This document shows, piece after piece, positions 58,127-64,000 of a DNA stretch of 64,000 nucleotides. A model generated the notes under the pieces. It worked only from the letters and a program-made list of their open reading frames with translations, was not told the DNA's origin and ran no database searches. Origin of the DNA: Vibrio mytili (GTDB lineage Bacteria > Pseudomonadota > Gammaproteobacteria > Enterobacterales > Vibrionaceae). The first letter of the stretch is position 1. The number at the start of each line of letters is the position of its first letter. The position numbers and the translations under genes were made by a program. The DNA lies in contig NZ_JXOK01000015.1 in NCBI RefSeq assembly GCF_000830505.1, forward strand, positions 62,001-126,000, in the 5' to 3' direction.

Positions 58127-58978
58127 ATGCTCGAACACTTATTAAACTTCCGTATAACCAGTATGGTTAAAGTGTTCGATGTTTCACGAAGTGGGTTTTA
58201 TTACTGGATTAAGCACCGCCACAAGACAACGAATCGTGAGACATTTCGTCAACAGCTTGATTGTAAGGTCAAGAAAGCTTTTGATAGCAGCAAGGCACGA
58301 GACGGCTCCAGACGAATTCAAAAGGAACTGGCTGATAACGGTGATGAGCACGACGTAAAAACCATTGCAGCCAGTATGAAGCGGCAGAATTTAACGCCGA
58401 AAGCTGCCCGAAAATTCAAATGCACGACAGACAGTAAGCATGAAATGCCTGTAGCCCCGAATCTGCTTGCTCAGAACTTTGACGCTTCAGCCCCAAATCA
58501 GAAGTGGGCTGGTGATATCACCTATCTAGCGACGAGTGAAGGCTGGCTGTATTTGGCGGTAATTATCGACCTTTACTCAAGACAAGTGATTGGCTGGTCT
58601 ATGGATACTCGCATGACTGCAAAACTAGTCAGTGATGCTCTATCAATGGCGTTGTTCCGACGGGGCTTCCCAGAACAAGTTATCATCCATAGTGACCGTG
58701 GTAGCCAGTACTGCTCTAAAGATTATAGAGATCAGATAGCCGCTTATAATCTAAAGCAAAGTATGAGTAGGAAAGGAAATTGTTGGGACAATGCTTGTGT
58801 CGAGAGCTTCTTCCATTCAATGAAAGTTGAAGCCATTCAATATGAGCCAATCATGACAAGAAGCGAGATGCGTCAAACGATCTTTGAGTACATAGAGGTT
58901 GATTATAATCGGACAAGAAGGCACAGTGCTCTTGGGTATTTAAGCCCAGTCAACTTTGAACAGCAATATGTCGCTTAG
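58127..58978 (+). CDS. IS3-family transposase OrfB (DDE)
   Basis: 283 residues from the ATG at 58127, but normally made as a frameshift fusion with OrfA. DDE core: KWAGDITYLAT, VIIHSDRGSQYCS and WDNACVESFFHSMKVE. Complete to the right end of the element. Confidence 0.92.
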   Translation: MLEHLLNFRITSMVKVFDVSRSGFYYWIKHRHKTTNRETFRQQLDCKVKKAFDSSKARDGSRRIQKELADNGDEHDVKTIAASMKRQNLTPKAARKFKCTTDSKHEMPVAPNLLAQNFDASAPNQKWAGDITYLATSEGWLYLAVIIDLYSRQVIGWSMDTRMTAKLVSDALSMALFRRGFPEQVIIHSDRGSQYCSKDYRDQIAAYNLKQSMSRKGNCWDNACVESFFHSMKVEAIQYEPIMTRSEMRQTIFEYIEVDYNRTRRHSALGYLSPVNFEQQYVA

Positions 58979-58989
58979 CAAGGTGTCCA

Positions 58990-59451
58990 GTCTTGCTGGT
59001 GCAGATCATATTCCCCTGTAGGATCAATGCTCAACAGCGGATTTCCATGCACATACCCATAGGTATCCACTCCATCGAACAAGCCAAGACGATCTGATTG
59101 CAGGTAACGCCCCAGAGACGGGTCATAGTAACGATGCCAGTTGTAGTGCAGCCCGGTCTCAGCATCAAAATACTGGCCGGGGAAACGTAAGTTGAATTTG
59201 ATTTGTTCTGTCGTGACAGTCGCTTTGCCGAACGGAGAGTAACTGGCTTTCCATACCGTGGCTCCGGTCTCATCGGTCAATGCTTGCGGCGTACCCAAAT
59301 GATCGTTATGGACGTGGTAAACGGTGCCATCCACCAGATAAGCCACCAGCTCGCCGTCAAGCCAGACATATTCTCGCTGGGTTTGCCCGGTTCCGGCATC
59401 CACCTCAGCCAATAACTCGCCATCGAGGCCGTAAACATAAAGCACATCCAC
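58990..59451 (-). pseudogene. Orphan Rhs C-terminal tip fragment
   Basis: The minus strand repeats the Rhs core end: LYVYGLDGELLAEVDAGTGQ, HYNWHRYYDPSLGRYLQSDR and GLFDGVDTYGYVHGNPL, then SIDPTGEYDLHQQD, where the IS3 begins. It is about 90 percent like 60296-60720 of the main Rhs gene but has its own start of the tip (GEYDLHQQD). A displaced tip of this kind is typical for Rhs loci, where toxin tips are swapped by recombination. It has no start or full tip. Confidence 0.8.
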
Positions 59452-59501
59452 GCACCAGCAGGCTTAACCCGCTGGCGGCGTGTTACAAGCATGAATGTTT
59501 G

Positions 59502-59762
59502 CTATGTGTCACCGTGAACACCGGGATGTCTAATGAATGCAATTAGCGACTGTACCGCTCCTACTGTCCCAGCAAACACCCCCATACCTAAAAATAACCA
59601 AAAAACCATCTCGTGCTGAATTTGTCTTTCAAATAAACCAAACCAATTTGTGATGTAATATCCTACTCCCCCAAATGCAGCACCAATAATGGCCCCACCA
59701 ACTAAAAAGGGGAGAAATACTGTTATCATGAATGCACTAAATCCTTTCATCTTCATCTTCAA
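59502..59762 (-). CDS. Candidate Rhs immunity protein (small membrane protein)
   Basis: 86 residues, MKMKMKGFSAFMITVFLPFL at the start, with two membrane helices (about 9-35 and 52-75) and a short charged loop. It begins 7 bp after the stop of the main Rhs gene, the usual place of the cognate immunity gene. No homology recognised. The assignment rests on position. Confidence 0.55.
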   Translation of the reverse strand: MKMKMKGFSAFMITVFLPFLVGGAIIGAAFGGVGYYITNWFGLFERQIQHEMVFWLFLGMGVFAGTVGAVQSLIAFIRHPGVHGDT

Positions 59763-59769
59763 TTCTCAC

Positions 59770-62700
59770 TTATGGGATATTAGCAATGATGTTGCTTCCG
59801 ATATTACCAGTGGTGACAAAAAATACCGTTAGCGTTGGAGGTGCATCTGAACGGTGAAACGCATTCGACGAACTCTTTAACCGTTTTTCTAATGACGCTT
59901 TATCCCACCATCGGTTAGCCTGCATCTTTGGAATTATTTTTCCTAGCCCAGCAAATGAGTTACCAACCCCTGCTCCTAATCCACCTAATATCATACTGCG
60001 CCCTGAGTTAAGCCAAATATCATCACAGCTGCCTGTAACTTTGTTCTTAGCAGCTGTCACACCACCTCCAATTACCCCACTACCCAATGAATTGGCAACG
60101 ATATTTTTCCCCCAAGACAACCCCTTAGTTAAATTACCAAGACCACCTCCCGCAGCCCCTGTAACGACAGCAGCCCCAAAAGATGCAAAGTCAAACGTCT
60201 GTCCTGAATGGTATTGAGCAATCGCATTAAGCGAACCGCCAACGAAAGCCCCAAAAGCAACCCATCCAAACTCGCCTGTAGGATCAATAAACTTCAAGGG
60301 ATTTCCATGCACATACCCATAGGTATCCACTCCATCGAACAAGCCAAGGCGATCTGATTGCAGATACCGCCCCAGTGACGGGTCATAGTACCGATGCCAG
60401 TTGTAGTGCAGCCCAGTCTCGGTATCAAAATACTGGCCGGGGAAGCGAAGATTAAAGGTGACTAGCTCTGTCGTGACACTGGCTCGGCCAAATGGCGTGT
60501 ACTGCGCTTTCCATACTACTTCACCAAGTTCGTCTGTCAGGGCCTGCGGTGTGCCCAGGTGATCATTGTGAACGTGGTAAACGGTGCCATTCACCAGGTA
60601 AGCCATCAGCTGGCCGTCAAGCCAAACATATTCGCGCTGGGTTTGCCCGGTTCCGGCATCCACCTCGGCCAATAACTCGCCATCGAGGCCGTAAACATAA
60701 AGCACATCCACGCCACCAGCTGACTTCCTCACTCGTTGATGAGCACTGTTATAGTGATAGATTGATGTTTCGCCATTGACCGTAGCCTCAGTCAATCTAT
60801 TGAAAGCATCATAGACAAAAACATCCGTTCCTCGGCCAATCGTGTTTCCATTTGCATCATAGCTGTAGGTGATCGAGCCAATACTTGTTTTGGTTAGGCG
60901 ATTGCTGTTGAACACAATGCTATACGAATCTTTCACGCCGTCGCGGTAGATAGCCGTCCGGTTGCCGTTGTAGTTGTAGGTGTACTCTCGGGTCCCGTAA
61001 CCACCAGTAGCATCAATCAAGCGACTCAGCTTGTCGTAATTGAAAGTTTGGCTATAGCTACTATCCATTACGTCTGTAATTGAATCGACATTACTATTGG
61101 CCGTATAGAGATAACTGCGGTGCATCGCACCAGCAACCTGTACAGACTCCAATTGATAGTTCATGTCGTAATGGCGCTCTTCCCAAAGCCCATTTCCATG
61201 AGTCAGATCAGTTACAGGCCCAAAAGGTTTCCGTACCAAGTCAGAGACTAATGTTCTGCTGTTAACACCATTATCCAATGTAATGCCAATGACCTCTCCC
61301 GCTACATTGCGCTGATATACCGCTTTGCGGCCACTCGGGTACTCGATACTCGCCAATAGCCCTGCACCATCATAGGTGTAATTGGTTAACAAGGTGCGAC
61401 CATCCACAATTAGTTCTTGGCTGGCTAGCTCACCACTGGCTGTGTAACTGTATTTTGATACGCCAGAAGCGTCTGTAATGGAAGTAAGCTGCCCTACCCC
61501 ATACAGCGCTTCTGGTTCATCGTAGCGGAATGTCACGCTAGCATTAGGTTGACCATCCACAGTGATTGAAGAAAGGCGATTAAGCGCGTCGTAGTGATAA
61601 GTGAAAACCTGACCGTTGGCATCTGTTTTACCGATCAGGTTTCCAGCCTTGTCATAAGTGTAATGAGCCGTGCCTGTGTCTGGGCTTTGTACTGAGAGAA
61701 CATCGCCATATCCGTTGTATGAATAGTAAGTTCTCCGCCCTCTTGGATCAGTGACTCTCGTTACTAACGCATTATCGTTATACTGCATTACAGTGGCGCG
61801 GTTAACAGGGTCAATTGATTGGAGCAGGTTGCTAAAACCATCATAGCGGTAGGCATAAGCATTTCCAGAAGGATCAACTTTGCCCGTCAGGTTGGCTGTC
61901 TTGTCATAGGAATAGGTATAAACATTTCCCGTTCCATTTGTTGTTGATGAAAGCCAACCATTCAAAGTGTAACTATGCAGTTGCTTCCATTGAGCAATAC
62001 CACTGTTATCTTTCAGCTCAACTTGCTCAATGTTTCCTAGTAAATCTCGATTAATGCTTTGTCTATTTCCATTTGCATCAATCACGGCCATAAGCTGCTG
62101 AGCAGCATCGTACTCATAAGTGAAAGTGCTGTTGGTTGGTAAGGTGATAGATACCAAGAGTCCTGATTCATCGTAAGAGTACAATGTAGTTCCATCTGGA
62201 CCAGTAGAAGAAATCATTTGACCTAACGTGTTGTAGTTAAGCGAGTAGCTTACTCCATTGGTATCTGTGACGCTCTGAGCCCTTCCATGAGCATCGTAAT
62301 TGTCAAATGACACTACGTGCCCAAGAGAGTTGATAACTCGGCTTAGGTTGGCTTGAGCGTCGTATTCAAAGCGCGTTACATCATCAACATCCACCCGAGG
62401 ACCATCCACTGATTTCAGTTGTCCAGGAACACCAAGAGAGTCTGGATAATATTCAAATGCCCACTGCCTAACATCTGAGTTGGTTCGGTCAATCAATTTA
62501 AGCGTTAACAGCCGCTGGTGGTCGTCATAGGCAAATTCTTGGACCAAGTATGACGATGTAATTTTGGTTGGTTTTGGGAACTCTGAATGCCATTGTGTTG
62601 TGATCGTATCACCAGTCGAGCTTGTCCTCGAAATTTCAAGCCCTCTTTGGTCATATTGGTAAGAGAATGATTGGCCTTCTTCATTGATAATTGACTTCAA

Positions 62701-64000
62701 CTCACCGTTGGCATCGTAGCCAAACGACTTCGTACCACCAGCAAAACCAGTACATGCAGCACCCTGTATACTGTCAGGCTTTAATTTTCCGTTATAACGA
62801 CTAAACAGATAATGTTGTTCGTGACCTAGAGCATTCGTTACCGTAACTGAGCCATCAGGGTTGTATGTAACACTTGTCCTATCAACACCACTGTTATGTT
62901 CGCTCAGAACAGCGCGACCAGAAGGATCATAAGACCACGTAGCAAATCTGCTTCCCTTTTCATCCGTAAGGCCAGTCAAAAGGCTTTGGTTTAAACTGTC
63001 TTCATAGTGGTAACTTCGCTGATTGGCATCCGGTTTATGCACTGCAACTAACAATTCATTCGAATAATCGTAAGAGAAGGTTTGTCCAGCAGGGTCGATT
63101 ATCTTTATGATCTTCCCTTGATCATAACTAAACCTTAAAGTCCGGCCAAAACTGTCAGAAACAGAGTCTAACTTACCGTTGGTATAATTCAGATCCAGCT
63201 CATTTCCCGATGGATGAACAATACGTATCAACTGACCATTACTATCATATAGTTCGACAACACCATCAGCTCTCTGATATCTCCAACCAGAATCTTTGTA
63301 TAACCGATCATCACTTTTCCATGTTGGCATCCAAACCGCATTTGTCCGGTAGAATGCTAACTCTTTCCCATCTGGCCGATGCAAGACAACCATATTCTCT
63401 CCGTGACTTTCTTTGTCAAAAATCACTTTGTTTGAATAGTTGTGGCTCCATCCAATACCAACATCGCTTTGTTTACCACTCAAAGCTAACTGGCTGTTGT
63501 AATGTCTTGTGAATACAAGAGGCTCCATACCAGCGCTTACATAATCGGTTTCTTGCTGATATTTATTACCAGTAGCTAGGTTGATAGGGTTTCCAACGCA
63601 CAGTTCTGTTTCTGGTTTACCAAGATCTCTATTGAGAAGTGGTGAATCAGTCATCTCCCCAGGAATTATGAATTTTGTCAGTGTAGTTCCAGAGAGAGCT
63701 CCAAAGTAACAAGTGTCTGGGTCATAACTACCTGGAGCATCACTACGATGCATACACAGCCATGAGATTAGTCTTCCATCACTATACGTTTCACTCGGGT
63801 ATAGCTTTTCACTCACATAGCTGTGAGTCCTTGCGAGCTCGTTAATTCTAGAGTCCCTTAAAAATTCATGCGCTTGCTCTGGGAGATCAAATCTCATTGC
63901 ATCAATTTCTGAACTACCACTGGCATTGATACGCCACTGAGCAGAAACAGCACTAGGAACTATAAGTGCTAACAAACAAGCTCTTGCGATTAAGTTAGTA
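59770..64000 (-). CDS. Rhs/YD-repeat protein with variable C-terminal tip (N-terminus beyond the window)
   Basis: At least 1410 residues; the frame is open through position 64000, so the true start lies outside. A signal-peptide-like stretch (ACLLALIVPSAVSAQW) is at the visible N-terminus. A DUF6531-like N-domain (CVGNPINLATGNKYQQETDY) and about 20 YD repeats follow. The Rhs core ends with GRYLQSDRLGLFDGVDTYGYVHGNPLKFIDPTGE. The tip after that (about 150 residues) is Gly/Ala-rich with hydrophobic stretches and ends ANIP. Such tips are usually toxins. This one has no motif I recognise. Confidence 0.9.
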   Translation of the reverse strand, partial: TNLIARACLLALIVPSAVSAQWRINASGSSEIDAMRFDLPEQAHEFLRDSRINELARTHSYVSEKLYPSETYSDGRLISWLCMHRSDAPGSYDPDTCYFGALSGTTLTKFIIPGEMTDSPLLNRDLGKPETELCVGNPINLATGNKYQQETDYVSAGMEPLVFTRHYNSQLALSGKQSDVGIGWSHNYSNKVIFDKESHGENMVVLHRPDGKELAFYRTNAVWMPTWKSDDRLYKDSGWRYQRADGVVELYDSNGQLIRIVHPSGNELDLNYTNGKLDSVSDSFGRTLRFSYDQGKIIKIIDPAGQTFSYDYSNELLVAVHKPDANQRSYHYEDSLNQSLLTGLTDEKGSRFATWSYDPSGRAVLSEHNSGVDRTSVTYNPDGSVTVTNALGHEQHYLFSRYNGKLKPDSIQGAACTGFAGGTKSFGYDANGELKSIINEEGQSFSYQYDQRGLEISRTSSTGDTITTQWHSEFPKPTKITSSYLVQEFAYDDHQRLLTLKLIDRTNSDVRQWAFEYYPDSLGVPGQLKSVDGPRVDVDDVTRFEYDAQANLSRVINSLGHVVSFDNYDAHGRAQSVTDTNGVSYSLNYNTLGQMISSTGPDGTTLYSYDESGLLVSITLPTNSTFTYEYDAAQQLMAVIDANGNRQSINRDLLGNIEQVELKDNSGIAQWKQLHSYTLNGWLSSTTNGTGNVYTYSYDKTANLTGKVDPSGNAYAYRYDGFSNLLQSIDPVNRATVMQYNDNALVTRVTDPRGRRTYYSYNGYGDVLSVQSPDTGTAHYTYDKAGNLIGKTDANGQVFTYHYDALNRLSSITVDGQPNASVTFRYDEPEALYGVGQLTSITDASGVSKYSYTASGELASQELIVDGRTLLTNYTYDGAGLLASIEYPSGRKAVYQRNVAGEVIGITLDNGVNSRTLVSDLVRKPFGPVTDLTHGNGLWEERHYDMNYQLESVQVAGAMHRSYLYTANSNVDSITDVMDSSYSQTFNYDKLSRLIDATGGYGTREYTYNYNGNRTAIYRDGVKDSYSIVFNSNRLTKTSIGSITYSYDANGNTIGRGTDVFVYDAFNRLTEATVNGETSIYHYNSAHQRVRKSAGGVDVLYVYGLDGELLAEVDAGTGQTQREYVWLDGQLMAYLVNGTVYHVHNDHLGTPQALTDELGEVVWKAQYTPFGRASVTTELVTFNLRFPGQYFDTETGLHYNWHRYYDPSLGRYLQSDRLGLFDGVDTYGYVHGNPLKFIDPTGEFGWVAFGAFVGGSLNAIAQYHSGQTFDFASFGAAVVTGAAGGGLGNLTKGLSWGKNIVANSLGSGVIGGGVTAAKNKVTGSCDDIWLNSGRSMILGGLGAGVGNSFAGLGKIIPKMQANRWWDKASLEKRLKSSSNAFHRSDAPPTLTVFFVTTGNIGSNIIANIP

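Larger units (their letters stand above)
57785..58989 (+). mobile_element. IS3-family element
   Basis: Ends TGGACACC (57785-57792) and GGTGTCCA (58982-58989), with further matches (TGGACACC-N2-G-N-TAAG). Two transposase frames. No direct target duplication is seen between the left flank (TTT) and the right flank (GTC), so it may have arisen by rearrangement. It interrupts the Rhs tip fragment on its right. Confidence 0.8.

Overview
The window reads as a piece of a large conjugative element, most likely a plasmid, from a marine gammaproteobacterium. The transfer genes (traK, traE, traL, traD and a MOBH-type traI), the topB gene and the parA/parB pair resemble the backbone of the SXT/R391 ICE, IncA/C plasmid and pAQU-type plasmid group. 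That points to a Vibrionaceae or related host (inference). No replication initiator, integrase/att pair or oriT was recognised, so plasmid versus ICE is not settled. The backbone is AT-leaning, while the block from about 21.5 to 36.4 kb is visibly GC-richer and was probably acquired from another lineage, for example a Marinobacter- or Pseudomonas-like donor.

Layout. 1-8.6 kb: leftward transfer operon. 8.75-12.3 kb: rightward operon ending in topB. 12.4-14.5 kb: leftward small unknown genes, including an ASCH protein and a winged-helix regulator. 14.5-15.8 kb: a TnpB-only IS200/IS605-type insertion. 15.85-17.8 kb: parB and parA. 18.4-21.2 kb: a YgjP-type metallopeptidase and a broken hsdR. 21.5-31 kb: a membrane redox and metal cluster: VIT transporter, PepSY-flavoreductase, DUF2271 protein, PepSY protein, ferric-reductase-like protein, two-component system, AraC-type regulator and DUF6448 protein. 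31.2-31.9 kb: a group II intron reverse-transcriptase remnant. 31.9-36.4 kb: a complete ptxABCDE phosphite uptake and oxidation operon. 36.4-37.9 kb: an IS3 remnant and an IS630 element. 38.1-45.2 kb: a type I restriction-modification operon with an extra HARE-HTH gene. 45.3-52.2 kb: a short tyrosine recombinase followed by SIR2-HerA, a DUF3644 two-gene module and a single-gene module, separated by related short repeats. 52.4-54.6 kb: a leftward backbone operon with a NYN/LOTUS-type protein. 54.8-56.2 kb: an AAA ATPase and a small gene. 56.5-59 kb: IS110 and IS3 elements. 59-64 kb: an orphan Rhs tip, a putative immunity gene and a large Rhs protein that runs off the window.

Regulation visible in the sequence. 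Three copies of a box with consensus close to GCCCTTTTTGGGCAnnTTG lie 70-95 bp upstream of three leftward operons (traL, traI and the 54.6-kb operon). This fits a FlhDC-like SetCD/AcaCD master activator. An 18-bp palindrome built on CTTTCACATGTGAAAG occurs upstream of the tra small gene, of parA and of the 53.9-kb gene. In the redox cluster, an OmpR-type direct-repeat box occurs three times around the genes next to the two-component system.

About ten otherwise intact genes are broken by one-base (rarely two-base) indels in short homopolymers, which looks more like residual sequencing error than gene decay. Such genes are typed as pseudogene or marked as frameshifted, but they may be functional. 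The most notable cargo is the phosphite operon, whose PtxD carries Gln175-Pro176 at the positions that set cofactor preference in the characterised enzyme.
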